Shown one piece after another: positions 24,817-35,500 of a stretch of DNA of 64,000 nt. Positions within the stretch are counted from its first letter, which is position 1. Each line of letters opens with the position of its first letter. The position numbers and the translations under genes are program-made. Source of the DNA: Gemmatimonadaceae bacterium. Lineage in GTDB: Bacteria; Gemmatimonadota; Gemmatimonadetes; Gemmatimonadales; Gemmatimonadaceae. The DNA is taken from the NCBI GenBank assembly GCA_037721215.1, contig JBBJNV010000026.1, forward strand, positions 1 through 64,000, given 5' to 3'. The notes beneath the pieces were generated by a model, which saw nothing but the letters and a program-made list of their open reading frames with translations, did not search any database and was not told where the DNA came from.

Positions 24817-26946
24817 TCAGAATCGGTATTCGAGCGAGACGCGAAGCTGTCGCGGTTCGACGGGGTGGAAGTGGACGTCTTCGATTCCGCCGGCCGGCTC
24901 GTTCTGGAGGCGGGACGCATAGAAATATTGAATGTCAGAGTCGCGCGAGTCGAGCACGTTCAGCAGGCTCGCCTGAAGGCGAATCCCTGACCTGAAATTG
25001 TAGCCGGCGTCGGCGTTGACAAGTGTGGTAGCATCGGCACGCACTTCATTGCTTTCGATAAGCGGGTACTCGCCAAAATGACGAAGTCGCAGCGCACCGA
25101 ACGCGCCGAACTCGGGGCTCCAGGCGACGCCGCCCGCAAAGACGTTTTCGAGGGCGCCGGGAATCCGGTCAGCGCCCTCGGCCTCGTCCGCGAAGCGTGC
25201 GCGGGCGAAAGACACATCCGCGTCCAGCGAGAGGGACGGGATTGGGCGGTAGAAATTGGCCCACGTGACCCCGCGTCGCTTGCTGGTACCCGATGCTTCA
25301 GTCGCGCCCGCATCGCCAACGAACAGCAGCTCGCTATCGAGGTCGAGAGCCCAAAGCGTCAACGTCGACCGCAGGCCAGTTACCGGGCTGGCCCGAACGC
25401 CGATCTCACCCCCGCGCGAGCGCACGAGCGGATCGACCCGCTCGGCCGGCTCGGCCGGCTCGTCAGTGGCTGGGTCGATGGTGATCGTAGTGCCGCGCGC
25501 GTCATTACTGTGAAAGCCGAACCCGCCGCTAAGATAGAATTCCGTATCACGCGAAGGGGCGAACACGAGCGACGCCTTCGGGCTCACGATCGCCGCGCGC
25601 TCGTTTCCCGAATTTTCCGGCCGGTCGCTCTCGACGTCGAAAATGTAGCCGTCGCCCCTCACGCCGAGCACGCTCCGGAACCACGGGCTCCATCTGGAGA
25701 CAGCTTCGGCAAAGAGGCCGGTTCCCCATTCCGTCACATCGTCCTCGCGCACCGTCCTCAGCCGTGAGCGCGCTTTGGTACGATAGAGACCGAGACCGTC
25801 GATGAAGTCAGCACGCGTCTGCACACCCAATGTCAGCGCGTGCTCCACGCCAAGGGCTTGCACTGCCTGTACCCGCTTGGCGTTTCCTCCAACGATGACA
25901 CGCTTGTCACGCTGGTTGAACTGATCGCCGTTGACGGGGTCGTCGAGGAAATAAGTGAAGTTCGAATAGAGGTCGAGATCGGAGTAGATCGCGAACAGCT
26001 GCGCGTCCTGAACGGAGTTCCGGCCGGCCCGGTTCCATGATCCCGACAAGCTAAAACGCTGAGAATTTCCGCCATCGGTCGAGTCAATCTGTCCGAGCCG
26101 GTCGATGAGTCCGGATTGTACGGACCGATCCGGGATCTGGTCCGTCGAATTCCACTTGTTGCGGTAAGCCATCGCGAGGAGTGAGAACCGGGAGGCACCA
26201 CGCTCGAACGAATAGCTTGAGATGCCGCTGAGCTTGCGGATTTCCTGGCCCCTTACCCACGGTCCATTGTATGATTTTGCCTCAGCGGCGCCGAGTAGAT
26301 CTCCACCGTTCAGCCGCGTCGAGCCTCCAGCGACGAAGCGCGCCAGCCCGTTCTCGCCGCCGCCGAGGGTGACGAACGGCCGGTTCAACCTGCGCGCCAG
26401 GTGAAACTCAGCGCCCCCAGCGCTGCCGAAGTCGCCGAGCGAGGCGTGATAAACGCCGAGCCGGTAATCGAGATACTCGACGAGTTCCGGAATGAGAAAG
26501 TTGAGATCGGTCCAGCCCTGCCCATGCCCGTGGGTAGGCATGTTAAGCGGCATTCCGTCGATGCGCGTCTGGAAGTCGGTGCCATGATCCAGGTTGAAGC
26601 CGCGGACGAAATACTGATTCGCTTTTCCCTCGCCGGAATGCTGCGTAACAATTACGCCGGGGACGGTTTCGAGCAGCTCTCCCTCGCGCGATATCGGACG
26701 TGACCGCAGATCGGCGGCGCCAACGCGGCCTTCGGAGGCGGTGCCTGCAACCCCGATGAGATCGTCGATGCGCCCGGTAATCTTGACCGTATCGAGCCGG
26801 CTGCCCCGGGTCGTGTCCGATCGCACCGGCTGTGAAGGAACTGTCTGAGCGCACAGAACCGCGGGAAGGCATGTCAGCAGAATTACCGCAAGCGGGGTCG
26901 CGCTAAGTGCGATACGGACGAACGGACACAGCATTGGACGGGGCAT
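24817..26946 (-). CDS. TonB-dependent outer-membrane receptor
   Basis: This 709-residue receptor has a signal peptide to about residue 33 and a TonB-box-like region (LDTVKITGRIDDLIG). The plug domain contains SREGELLETVPGVIVTQHSG and YFVRGFNLDHGTDFQTRIDG, then MPTHGHGQGWTDLNFLIPEL. A 22-strand barrel region ends in the canonical aromatic LEYRF. No carboxypeptidase-regulatory N-domain is present, unlike the SusC protein at 58.3-61.5 kb. The substrate is unknown; the His-rich plug loop is common in receptors near metal genes, but that is weak evidence. No partner transporter gene is adjacent. Confidence 0.88.
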   Translation of the reverse strand: MPRPMLCPFVRIALSATPLAVILLTCLPAVLCAQTVPSQPVRSDTTRGSRLDTVKITGRIDDLIGVAGTASEGRVGAADLRSRPISREGELLETVPGVIVTQHSGEGKANQYFVRGFNLDHGTDFQTRIDGMPLNMPTHGHGQGWTDLNFLIPELVEYLDYRLGVYHASLGDFGSAGGAEFHLARRLNRPFVTLGGGENGLARFVAGGSTRLNGGDLLGAAEAKSYNGPWVRGQEIRKLSGISSYSFERGASRFSLLAMAYRNKWNSTDQIPDRSVQSGLIDRLGQIDSTDGGNSQRFSLSGSWNRAGRNSVQDAQLFAIYSDLDLYSNFTYFLDDPVNGDQFNQRDKRVIVGGNAKRVQAVQALGVEHALTLGVQTRADFIDGLGLYRTKARSRLRTVREDDVTEWGTGLFAEAVSRWSPWFRSVLGVRGDGYIFDVESDRPENSGNERAAIVSPKASLVFAPSRDTEFYLSGGFGFHSNDARGTTITIDPATDEPAEPAERVDPLVRSRGGEIGVRASPVTGLRSTLTLWALDLDSELLFVGDAGATEASGTSKRRGVTWANFYRPIPSLSLDADVSFARARFADEAEGADRIPGALENVFAGGVAWSPEFGAFGALRLRHFGEYPLIESNEVRADATTLVNADAGYNFRSGIRLQASLLNVLDSRDSDIQYFYASRLQNEPAGGIEDVHFHPVEPRQLRVSLEYRF

Positions 26947-27520
26947 TGGACGGGTTCAGTTGGAGGGCGAAAAGGCCGAATCGATATACGACCCGGTTAA
27001 GAGACCGGATCTCCCAGGACCGGACACCGGCGTCGAATCATGTCATATTCCTGAGGGCACGAGCGTGAAGACCGCTATGTCCATCGGTTCAGAGCGATGT
27101 TGCAACAGGCGAGCCAGTGACGCTGGAGCACTGGGCTCAGCCGGCGCCAGTACCGGCATGGCGTGGGCGTCGAGCGGGCTGGCGACATACAGGCCAGCCG
27201 GGAGCGGGGGTTAGGCGCTGTTCCATATGAAGGATTGCAAAGGCTGCCAGCAGAATCAGAAGTCGATGGCACCATGCGACGTGCCGCGCATTAACTATGC
27301 GGCATGTCCGTTTCCATTACACACTTCGCGCTGCTGTTCGGTGAACGCTTCAATCTCGAGGCACGAGCCATCAGCAATCAGATCTCACACACAGAAATCT
27401 GACAGCCTGCAAGCTGAAGGCTGCAGTCGTTGTTCTCCGCATTCAGCGTTCGCAGTATGTCCGCAGTCCGCCCGTTTTTTGTCCTCGGTCCGCACCAGTC
27501 CGCACTCCGCAGTCGACGCG
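26947..27520. other. 574-bp intergenic region, no gene supported
   Basis: No frame here has convincing coding features. It holds a short inverted repeat (TGCCGC at 27282-27287 and GCGGCA at 27299-27304) and a run of degenerate CAGTCCGCA-like direct repeats near 27460-27515. The promoter of the TonB-receptor gene is expected near its right-hand start at 26946. Confidence 0.5.
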
Positions 27521-30247
27521 TCAGAACGCGAACCAGTATGTCGCCTTCACCAGAAAGATGTTATCCGGCCGCGCCGAGAACAGCGCCTCCCTGTCTCTCG
27601 CAAAATTGAAGTTTCCTATTGGGTCGGTGTCAGACCTGTTCTGCTGCCAGACAAAGAAAAGCGTCGAACCCGGGCGATATTCCCAGCGCACCACAGCATT
27701 TCCACGTAGCGCACGAAAGTTGAAGTTCGGATCGAAGAATGAAACGGCCTGCGCCGGCCCTGTACCATCCGCATCGATACGATAGAGCTTTCCTCCGTTC
27801 ACGATGCTCGACGTCACCTGGGTTCCAGGAGTGAATGTCCGGCGCGCCGACTGTCTGGGCGCAATAAACTCATTGAAGCTCGCGTAGTCGCCACTCGCAA
27901 TCAGCGGCTGAGCGAACACCTCCAGCGTGAGACCCGGTGTGAACGTGACGTTTGCACGGGTGTTGAGCGACACCGACCTCTGGTGCAACTCGGCGAATAT
28001 GTACCGGCGGCCGGCGAAATCGGTCGCTGTGGAATCTGTCCCTGACGTGACGAACTGCGCCGGATTAGCGGACTTCGAGAACGACGGCCCGAGAGAAAGC
28101 TGCACGTTGGCAGTCGGCTTATAGGTAATGCCGCCGTTGATATTGTAATTGTCGAGACTCTGATCACGGTTGGTGTAACTCGACTGGAAGCTCGCTGACA
28201 CTGACTTCCGCGCATCACTCGCGACAAAGAACTGGCTGTGCCGGTAGCCAAGGCGGCGCAACGTCGGCCCCCCCCGAGTTAACCGGTCATCGTAAACCTC
28301 CGGCGCGCGGATATGGAACATGTTCAGCTGCCAGAAATTCTTCAGCTGTCCGAAAAGGCCGGACGAGAACTCGCGGTCGGTCAGGTCACCGTCGTAGTTG
28401 AATTCCTGCTGCATGCCTAGCACCGCGAAGTAACTGCGGTAAATCCTGCCCGGTTTCGTGACTGAGCGTGCGATGTTGGAATTGTGGTAGAAATAATCGG
28501 CTTTCGTGATGAACGCGATGTCGTTGACCTCGAAACCGGGGCTTCTGTAATTCACCATGTGCTCCCAGTTCCACAAACCTCCCTCCTTGGCGACTCGTGC
28601 ATATCCCCCATATCCGGCAAGACTCGTCGCCGCGGGGTCGAGCTCGTCGGAGAACAGGCCGTTACCGCCCGCCTCTCGGTCGGGACGCTGGAAGTATCTC
28701 GCGCTCGACCGTTGAAGACGCAGCAATGCAGGCGCTGACCCGCGAACGTCGGACACCGCGTATTGGCCCATGAAGCTGTATGCACGGTTTTTCCAGGAGC
28801 TAAACCAGTCGATGCCCGCGCCGCGCGCGTGGCCCGGAATCCGTGCCTGCGCAAGCGAGTCGTCGGTAAACCTGTCTACCGAGGTAACGATTCCGCCAAA
28901 CGAATGCGCGCCGCCCTTGAACTCCTTGCGCGCTCTCCCAACGAAATAGTTCGTGAACGGCTCGGCCTCGGCCCTGAACTCGTCGCGGGCGCCGGTAACC
29001 CGGTTGACCGCAACGATGCTCGCCCTCTCCTGACGGGTTACCGCGTTGAGGACGCCGACCGTAATGTTGCTCTGCGTTTTGCCGGTAACCTTGCCTGCAG
29101 CCAGAATCGTCGCATTCTCGGGCTGATCGACATATGTCCCGGAGGGTGACAGCTGCGGCGATCGTCCAATCCGCCTGGTGTAGAACAGCGACAGGTTGCT
29201 GACATTGCTACAGAAAAAACAGCTGAAATTGCCGAAGCCGAAGGCATTGCTGTTCTCGATGAAAAACGGCCGCTTCTCCTGAAAGAACGTCTCGAACGCC
29301 GACAGATTCACGACCGCCGGGTCGACCTCTACCTGCCCGAAGTCGGGGTTGAACGTCGCATTCAGCGTCAAATTCGACGTCAACCGGTATTTCAGGTCAC
29401 CGCCAACCCGATAATCCGTTTCACTTGCCTGCGTAAACGGATTCGATGCATCGGTGGGACGGACGTATCGCGCGCGGCCGACAGTATAAGGAAGGAGCTC
29501 CATACCCCGGGGACGCTCAGTGATCTTTATGCCCTCGAGATGCCCATACCGCTGCGGCCCGCCCGGCTCGTTGTTCGGATGCCAGGCAAAATGAGTACGC
29601 TCGTTGAGACGGTGGGTGAAACGAATCACCTGAACTCCCCACGTCTGATCAGTGGCGCGTGAAAAATTGAGCTGATTGTACGGGATGCGCATCTCGGCAG
29701 TCCAGCCAAGTGAGTCAATACGTGTCGCTGTTTCCCAGACCGGATCCCATGAGGGGTCACCAGTTCCGTCGCGCTTCGATCCGGATGGATTCACAGAAAA
29801 ATTGAATCGCGAGCTATGGTCGTGGTAGCTGTCGAACACAATGTTCAGCAGGTCGCTGTCGGTCTCGCTCAGGGCGTCGCGCCGGAGTAGTCGTGTTTTT
29901 ACGCCCCTGGCACCGAGGCTGTCGAACATTCTAGCGGCAACGTAAACGGCCTCGTCATCGTAAGCGAACCGCACCTCGGTGCGCTGTGTGCCGGGCTTAC
30001 CCTCATCCGGCTGTGACTGCCGGAATTCGGTGATCGGCTGCGCAGTACGCCAGACTTCCTCGTCGAGCCTGCCGTCCATCGTGACCGCGGCATTGAGCCG
30101 TGCCGCGTTGGCAACCGGCGCGGGCGTGCTGTGGGCGCCGCCGCTGCGCCCTTGAGCGGCAGCCGTTCCGCCGATGAAACTAGCCAGAACAACCAGCGAC
30201 ACCGCGGTGATCCTGACGGATTGTCTGACGACACAAGGGATTTGCAT
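27521..30247 (-). CDS. DUF5916 protein with CBM9-like N-domain
   Basis: The protein has about 908 residues. A signal peptide (VRITAVSLVVLASFIGGTAAA) precedes a carbohydrate-binding family 9-like beta-sandwich (MDGRLDEEVWRTAQPITEF, FAYDDEAVYVAARMFDS). A long region rich in beta strands follows, ending in aromatic ATYWFAF, as in outer-membrane barrels. DUF5916 proteins are common in Gemmatimonadota and Bacteroidota and are of unknown function. ATG at 30247 is preferred over the upstream start at 30355 because it begins a normal signal peptide. Its last 14 codons are repeated at 24711. Confidence 0.85.
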   Translation of the reverse strand: MQIPCVVRQSVRITAVSLVVLASFIGGTAAAQGRSGGAHSTPAPVANAARLNAAVTMDGRLDEEVWRTAQPITEFRQSQPDEGKPGTQRTEVRFAYDDEAVYVAARMFDSLGARGVKTRLLRRDALSETDSDLLNIVFDSYHDHSSRFNFSVNPSGSKRDGTGDPSWDPVWETATRIDSLGWTAEMRIPYNQLNFSRATDQTWGVQVIRFTHRLNERTHFAWHPNNEPGGPQRYGHLEGIKITERPRGMELLPYTVGRARYVRPTDASNPFTQASETDYRVGGDLKYRLTSNLTLNATFNPDFGQVEVDPAVVNLSAFETFFQEKRPFFIENSNAFGFGNFSCFFCSNVSNLSLFYTRRIGRSPQLSPSGTYVDQPENATILAAGKVTGKTQSNITVGVLNAVTRQERASIVAVNRVTGARDEFRAEAEPFTNYFVGRARKEFKGGAHSFGGIVTSVDRFTDDSLAQARIPGHARGAGIDWFSSWKNRAYSFMGQYAVSDVRGSAPALLRLQRSSARYFQRPDREAGGNGLFSDELDPAATSLAGYGGYARVAKEGGLWNWEHMVNYRSPGFEVNDIAFITKADYFYHNSNIARSVTKPGRIYRSYFAVLGMQQEFNYDGDLTDREFSSGLFGQLKNFWQLNMFHIRAPEVYDDRLTRGGPTLRRLGYRHSQFFVASDARKSVSASFQSSYTNRDQSLDNYNINGGITYKPTANVQLSLGPSFSKSANPAQFVTSGTDSTATDFAGRRYIFAELHQRSVSLNTRANVTFTPGLTLEVFAQPLIASGDYASFNEFIAPRQSARRTFTPGTQVTSSIVNGGKLYRIDADGTGPAQAVSFFDPNFNFRALRGNAVVRWEYRPGSTLFFVWQQNRSDTDPIGNFNFARDREALFSARPDNIFLVKATYWFAF

Positions 30248-30414
30248 GCTGAAGGTGGTGGTGATGGTGGTCTGAATTGCCCGAAGGCCTGGCTTTCCCA
30301 GCGTGCAGATTAGATGCAGGAACCCGCGTAAGGGTTTGCATTGATCGATAACCAATTACGGGGGCAAAACTTGTTCGGTTTCGTAACGGTTATTGTCAGA
30401 ATCGTGTAAGGCGT

Positions 30415-33400
30415 ATGGCCAATCGGCGCGCATGCACGACTGCAACTCTGGCCAACGACGGCGCCGACAGGTATGTTGGCATTCCATTCGCCTGTCGGGA
30501 GAAGGCAGTGTCCAGGACTCCAGCGGGCCTCGCAGGCGTCATTGACGGCCGCTATGCGATCGAGCGTGAAATCGGTCGCGGCGGGATGGCGGCGGTTTAT
30601 CTTGCCCGTGACAACCGGCACGGTGGCCGCGTTGCAATCAAGGTGCTCAGCGCCGATATCTTCAGCGCTGTAAGCGCCGAGCGGTTCACGCGCGAAATCC
30701 GGACGACGGCGAGTCTGCAGCATCCCAATATTCTCCCGGTATTTGACTCGGGGCAAATAAATGGGATCCCATATTATGTAATGCCGTATGTCCAGGGCGA
30801 AACCGTCGGCGAGCGCCTCTTGCGGGAGGGGCCTCTCCCCGTTGGTGACGCTCTCGACATCGCCTGCGAAATCTCCGATGCGCTTTCTTGCGCACACGAC
30901 CAGGGTTTCGTGCACCGGGACATCAAGCCTGGCAACATTCTCCTGGCTCACGGCCACGCGATTCTTGCTGATTTCGGTATCGCTCGCGCGATGGAAGCTG
31001 TGGCCAGCGATAGCGAACTGACCGGTACAGGCATCGCGCTCGGCACCGTAGCCTACATGAGTCCCGAGCAGGCCGCGGCAGGTAAAGTGGACGGACGCAG
31101 CGATATCTACGCGCTCGGCTGTGTGCTGTACGAAATGCTGGCTGGCCATCCGCCGTTCGCTGCGGCCACCCCGCAAGCGCTCATGGCGCGTCATTGGGTC
31201 GACACGCCACCGAGTATCAGGACAATCCGACCATCGGTCAGCGCGACTGTCGAAGCATTGATAATGAAAGCGATGGCCAAGGCACCGGCCGATCGATTCC
31301 GCGACGCACGTGAGTTCCGAAACACAATCAGAGATGTCGACACTGGGGAACGGACGGCTGCAACTCCGCTCGTTGCAGCGTCAGCCTCCGGTGCTCTCGT
31401 ATCCGGTACCGCGATCGGCATCGACCCCAGAACGCCGAGTAGCAGCGACCCTGGATCCACCGCCGTTGGCAGGGCCGCGCGGCTACCGCGATCGCGATTC
31501 CGCATTGCCGGGCTCGCTGCCGCCGCAGTGATCACTGTCGGGGCGCTCGCATGGCAGTTCGGCAGAAACGGCGATGTTGTCCTGGATGACAATCGCGTCA
31601 TGGTCTACCCGCTCGTCGTTGCAACCGATTTCAAGGGTTCAAGAAGCATCGGCGAGGATGTGGCTACGATGATCGGCAGCGCTCTCGACCAAAGTGGACC
31701 ACTCAAGCTCATCGATGCCTGGCCACTCCTGGCCCCGAGCCGGAGACAGGACATCCGGACATTGTCGGTCGACGAAGCGAGAGATCTCGCCCGGTTGAAA
31801 AAGTGTGCATACTACATGAACGGCCGCATCGTGCCGCGTGGCGATTCCGCCGAGGTAATCCTCGAGCTGAATGATGTCGCCGGAGATTCACTGGTCGCAC
31901 GAGGCACAGCTTCGGGCAGGACGGTGGACGCGTGGCGAACGGGACTTCGTGCACTGAATGCGATGCTTCCCTCTGTGATTCCAGGTGGCGCTCCGGGAGC
32001 GATCGCTGAATGGAACGATCGCGATCCGGGCGCAATCGCGAGTTTTCTGCAGGGTGAAGCTGCATTCCGGCGCACTCGCCACAGTGAAGCACTCGAGCAT
32101 TTCCGGAACGCGGTAAACGCCGACTCGACTTTTGCACTCGCCGCGATTCGCGGAGCGCAGGCCGCAGCAGGAAACCATCGCCTGATCGAAGCGCAGTCGC
32201 TTATTGCCACTGCGCTCCGGCAGCGGATGTCGCCGCGCTATGTGCATTTCGCCCGCGCCTATGAATCTTTCCTGCTGGGCAGGGCCGACTCCGCGATAGC
32301 GGACCTCAACCGCGTATTGTCTGCCGACCCGGAAATGTCGGCTGCATGGATGCAGCTTGGAGAAGTGTACATGCACCTGCTCCCATTCGGGGGCAGCCCC
32401 GATCGCCTTGCCAGGTCCGCATTCGACTCGGCGCGCCGGCTCGACCCCGGAGCGCCGAACCTCCTTTACCACTCGATCGAAATTCGGCTGCGCGAGGGCG
32501 ATCTCAGGGAGACGCCCCCGATGATGCGACGCTTTCTCGCGGCGCGGCCTGACTCGCTGTACGCGGAGCAACTGACGTTGATGGAGTCGTGCGTCAGGAA
32601 CGGTCCGGCAAACATGAAGTGGAGCACGTCCGTTCGAAAAAAACCCTTCCCTCTGCTCGCCGCCGCCAACGCGCTTAGAGGCGGCGGAGCGCAACTGCCG
32701 TGTGCAAAGCTCGCGTACGACGCGGTGCTGCGGGGAGCCGAGGGCAATGATGAAGCGATCGAGGCGTTGCGGTGGAATTCGATCATCGGGTTGCAGAGCA
32801 TTCTGCTGGCGGAGGGAAGAACGGACGAAGCCACACGCCGCATCGACGAATGGATTGCCCGCGGACAGGGCGGGACATCGCTCTATCTGCTTGACGCACC
32901 GTATTATCCAGACCTTCAGCAGCGTGCGAGACAGGTAGCGGAGGAGGACGCGATGAAGTTTGGCGCCGCGTACGAGCGTTGCCCGTTCCCGTTGCGATTA
33001 TGGCAGCTCGGAGTCTGGGAAGCGCGATCCGGTCGTGTTTCCGTCGCGGAGGCGATCGCGAGAAATCTCGAAGCGCGCGCGGCGAAGAGCGGCGAGATCC
33101 ACGAACGGCTGCTCGCGAAATCGATGGCGTCTCATGCAGTCCTTGCTCGCGGCGATAGCGCGAACGCACTGCGAATGCTGACTGAGCTCGTCGGCGAGGA
33201 GCTTCCGAGCGCAGATCTGAGCTGGAATGTCGCGACTTCGCGCGGTACGGATCGTATCGCGCTTGCCGAGCTCCTCCTCGCTCGAGGCGACTACAGGAAG
33301 GCGATCGATGTTGCCGATGTGTTCGACTCGGCGTGGCCGCAAATCTACATCCTATATTATCCCGCAAGTCTTTCGGTGAGGGCCGATGCTGCCTCGGCCC

Positions 33401-33480
33401 TCGGAGACAACGAAGCGGCAGCGCGTTACAGAAACCGTCTGGCCACACTTCGCAGTGGTCGGCCGGTTGCGGTTCGGTAG
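30415..33480 (+). CDS. Serine/threonine protein kinase with TPR-like C-terminal region
   Basis: This 1021-residue protein has a cytoplasmic kinase domain at about residues 47-320. It contains the Gly loop GRGGMAAVY (54-62), Lys76, catalytic HRDIKPGN (Asp169), DFG (Asp186), a GT-x-AYMSPEQ activation segment and SDIYALGCVLYEML. A single TM helix lies near 362-384. About 600 residues of Ala-rich helical repeats of TPR type follow, probably periplasmic. This architecture is frequent in Gemmatimonadota and Acidobacteriota. A GTG at 30508 with GGAGAAGG upstream is a credible alternative start. It is transcribed divergently from the DUF5916 gene and followed 24 bp later by a small basic protein gene. 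Confidence 0.92.
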   Translation: MANRRACTTATLANDGADRYVGIPFACREKAVSRTPAGLAGVIDGRYAIEREIGRGGMAAVYLARDNRHGGRVAIKVLSADIFSAVSAERFTREIRTTASLQHPNILPVFDSGQINGIPYYVMPYVQGETVGERLLREGPLPVGDALDIACEISDALSCAHDQGFVHRDIKPGNILLAHGHAILADFGIARAMEAVASDSELTGTGIALGTVAYMSPEQAAAGKVDGRSDIYALGCVLYEMLAGHPPFAAATPQALMARHWVDTPPSIRTIRPSVSATVEALIMKAMAKAPADRFRDAREFRNTIRDVDTGERTAATPLVAASASGALVSGTAIGIDPRTPSSSDPGSTAVGRAARLPRSRFRIAGLAAAAVITVGALAWQFGRNGDVVLDDNRVMVYPLVVATDFKGSRSIGEDVATMIGSALDQSGPLKLIDAWPLLAPSRRQDIRTLSVDEARDLARLKKCAYYMNGRIVPRGDSAEVILELNDVAGDSLVARGTASGRTVDAWRTGLRALNAMLPSVIPGGAPGAIAEWNDRDPGAIASFLQGEAAFRRTRHSEALEHFRNAVNADSTFALAAIRGAQAAAGNHRLIEAQSLIATALRQRMSPRYVHFARAYESFLLGRADSAIADLNRVLSADPEMSAAWMQLGEVYMHLLPFGGSPDRLARSAFDSARRLDPGAPNLLYHSIEIRLREGDLRETPPMMRRFLAARPDSLYAEQLTLMESCVRNGPANMKWSTSVRKKPFPLLAAANALRGGGAQLPCAKLAYDAVLRGAEGNDEAIEALRWNSIIGLQSILLAEGRTDEATRRIDEWIARGQGGTSLYLLDAPYYPDLQQRARQVAEEDAMKFGAAYERCPFPLRLWQLGVWEARSGRVSVAEAIARNLEARAAKSGEIHERLLAKSMASHAVLARGDSANALRMLTELVGEELPSADLSWNVATSRGTDRIALAELLLARGDYRKAIDVADVFDSAWPQIYILYYPASLSVRADAASALGDNEAAARYRNRLATLRSGRPVAVR

Positions 33481-33504
33481 AAACCCTGAACAAGGAGATC
33501 GGCC

Positions 33505-33783
33505 ATGGCTGGACAAGGAGGAAGGAAAGGCGCATCCGGGGGCGGGGCCAGGAAACCCGCGGGTTCGGCACGCAAATCAGGGGGAGCTGTGACTGGCGGA
33601 ACCCGGAAGTCGGGCTCGCGCGCCGCCGCCGATATCGTGACACCGCCGCGCCCGCGACCGCCGGGAACAAAGCCTGCTCCGCCCAAACGTGACAAACGCT
33701 TCGCGGAATCCGAGGGCCCCCCTCCTCTACAGGCCGGGATGGATGCGCCGGCTCCCCCGCCGCCAAAAGGTGGCGGCACCTGA
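33505..33783 (+). CDS. Small disordered basic Pro/Gly-rich protein
   Basis: This 92-residue protein has an excellent ribosome site (AAGGAG, 7 nt before ATG), which is the main reason to accept it. The N-terminal half is Gly/Ala/Lys/Arg-rich with several RK-S/T-G units (ARKSGG, TRKSGS). The C-terminal half is Pro-rich (PPRPRPPGTKPAPP, APPPPKGGG). No fold is recognised. Directly after a Ser/Thr kinase gene, a role as a kinase substrate or nucleic-acid binder is possible but unproven. Confidence 0.6.
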   Translation: MAGQGGRKGASGGGARKPAGSARKSGGAVTGGTRKSGSRAAADIVTPPRPRPPGTKPAPPKRDKRFAESEGPPPLQAGMDAPAPPPPKGGGT

Positions 33784-33907
33784 GAACAGCTGCCTGCCAG
33801 CGGCTGTCGCATCATCGGGGCGGAGAGCGGTCCGCCTCGATCCGCCTGGACGATGCGCCGCACGATCCTCCGACATCAGACAGGCACGACATCCCGGCGG
33901 TGCACCC

Positions 33908-35500
33908 GTGAAGGGTGTCATCGCCCTGATGTTCGCTCCCGTGGTGATCTGCTCGAACGGCTGTACCAGCGAACGATCACAGCGGAATGACGGCACTCTC
34001 GTTGCCGCGATCAGCACCGATCCCGGACATCTGAATACGGCGATCACGACCAACGGCAGCGTGCACAACGCGGCCGGACTTCTGTACAACGGACTCGTTT
34101 CACTCGATGAAAACCTCAAGCCAGTGCCGGAACTGGCCGAGCGCTGGGAGGTGGAGGATGGCGGCGCTCTCTACCGCTTTCATCTGAGAAAGGACGTGCG
34201 ATGGCACGACGGACGTCCGTTTACCGCGGCCGATGTGAAGTTCACCTTCGACGAGCTGCTCGTAAAATTCCATGCGCGGACGCGCGCCTCGGTCGCGCCG
34301 GCGTTACTTCGCATCGATATCCCCGATAACTACACGGTCGAGTTTCGGTTTCGTCGTCCATATGCGCCGTTGTTGCTTCAGCTCGATGTGGAAGAAGCGC
34401 CGATCATGCCGAAGCATGTGTTCGCCGGCACAGACCCGCTTCAGAATCCGGCAAACACGGCGCCCGTCGGCACAGGTCCATTTCGATTTGTGTCCTACCG
34501 ATCGGGCAGTGAAATTCGCTACGCCGCCAACCGGCAATACTTTCGTGGCGCGCCCAAACTAGCGAACGTGGTGATGCGAATCGTGCCGGACGCCGGCACC
34601 CAGATTATCGCATTCGAAGCGGGCGAAGTCGACTGGTTGTTCGGGGTGCCCGGTCCCGAACGGGCGCGCATCCGTCGCGATCCGCGCTTCAAACTGATTC
34701 AGACGTCTGGGGTCTCCGGCGGAAGCAACTGCGTCACGACGCTGGGCTTCAACCTCGACCGTCCGTTATTCGGCGACGTTCGCGTTCGGCGCGCCATCGC
34801 ACATGCGCTCGACCGTCGCCAGTTTCTCGACCGCGTGCTCTTCGGCGAAGGCCGCGTAGCGGAAGCGCCTGTTTCCTCGAGGATCGCGTTTGCGCATGCA
34901 TCGGGACTCAGGATGCCGGCGTTCGACACTGTGCGCGCAGCCCGACTGCTCGATTCGGCCGGCTGGCGGCGCGCCGGCAACGGCGTCCGTGCGGCCGGCG
35001 GGGTGCAAGGGGTGAAAGACGGAACGTCGCTGGTAATTGGCTTCAGTGCGATGCCGAGCCAGGGAACGTACGGCGATCTTCTCCGCGCACAGCTTCGAGC
35101 ACTGGGCATCGATCTTCGGGTCGAGCTTCTCGAACCCGCCGTATTCGGCCAGAAAATCTTTACCGCGCGCGACTTCGATACGGCAATCGTGGCGTACTGC
35201 AATGGAACCGATCCGGAGATCGGCGTGCGACGCCAGTACGTGTCGACGAACATCGCGCCGGTTCCCTTCTCCAATCTGGCTGCCTACCGTAACCCGGTGA
35301 TGGACAGCCTGTTCGATTACGCCGCATCCGCGCTGGACGTTAGCGAGCGCCGGCGCGCATATCGCGAGATTCAGGAAATCGCGGTACGCGATCAGCCATA
35401 TGTGTGGCTCGTCGAGACTCTGTCGAGCTACGCCTACAACGTGCGCTGCACTGGACTCTCTACATCGTCGCATTTCGCCGCGACGGCACGGTGCATGTGA
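33908..35500 (+). CDS. ABC importer substrate-binding lipoprotein (SBP_bac_5)
   Basis: This family 5 (Dpp/Opp/Nik) solute-binding protein has about 530 residues. The GTG start at 33908 gives a short lipoprotein signal ending VICSNGC. Core motifs are LLYNGLVSLDENLKPVPELA, FHLRKDVRWHDGRPFTAADV and GTGPFRFVSYR. The substrate may be peptides, nickel complexes or other small compounds; it cannot be told from sequence. It overlaps the first permease gene by 4 bp (GTGA). The frame is open to 33689, but that extension overlaps the small basic gene. Confidence 0.87.
   Translation: MKGVIALMFAPVVICSNGCTSERSQRNDGTLVAAISTDPGHLNTAITTNGSVHNAAGLLYNGLVSLDENLKPVPELAERWEVEDGGALYRFHLRKDVRWHDGRPFTAADVKFTFDELLVKFHARTRASVAPALLRIDIPDNYTVEFRFRRPYAPLLLQLDVEEAPIMPKHVFAGTDPLQNPANTAPVGTGPFRFVSYRSGSEIRYAANRQYFRGAPKLANVVMRIVPDAGTQIIAFEAGEVDWLFGVPGPERARIRRDPRFKLIQTSGVSGGSNCVTTLGFNLDRPLFGDVRVRRAIAHALDRRQFLDRVLFGEGRVAEAPVSSRIAFAHASGLRMPAFDTVRAARLLDSAGWRRAGNGVRAAGGVQGVKDGTSLVIGFSAMPSQGTYGDLLRAQLRALGIDLRVELLEPAVFGQKIFTARDFDTAIVAYCNGTDPEIGVRRQYVSTNIAPVPFSNLAAYRNPVMDSLFDYAASALDVSERRRAYREIQEIAVRDQPYVWLVETLSSYAYNVRCTGLSTSSHFAATARCM

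Noticed and set aside
26947-27520. Short plus-strand frames in the 574-bp gap
   Set aside because: No ribosome sites, signal peptides or conserved motifs; they include degenerate repeats.
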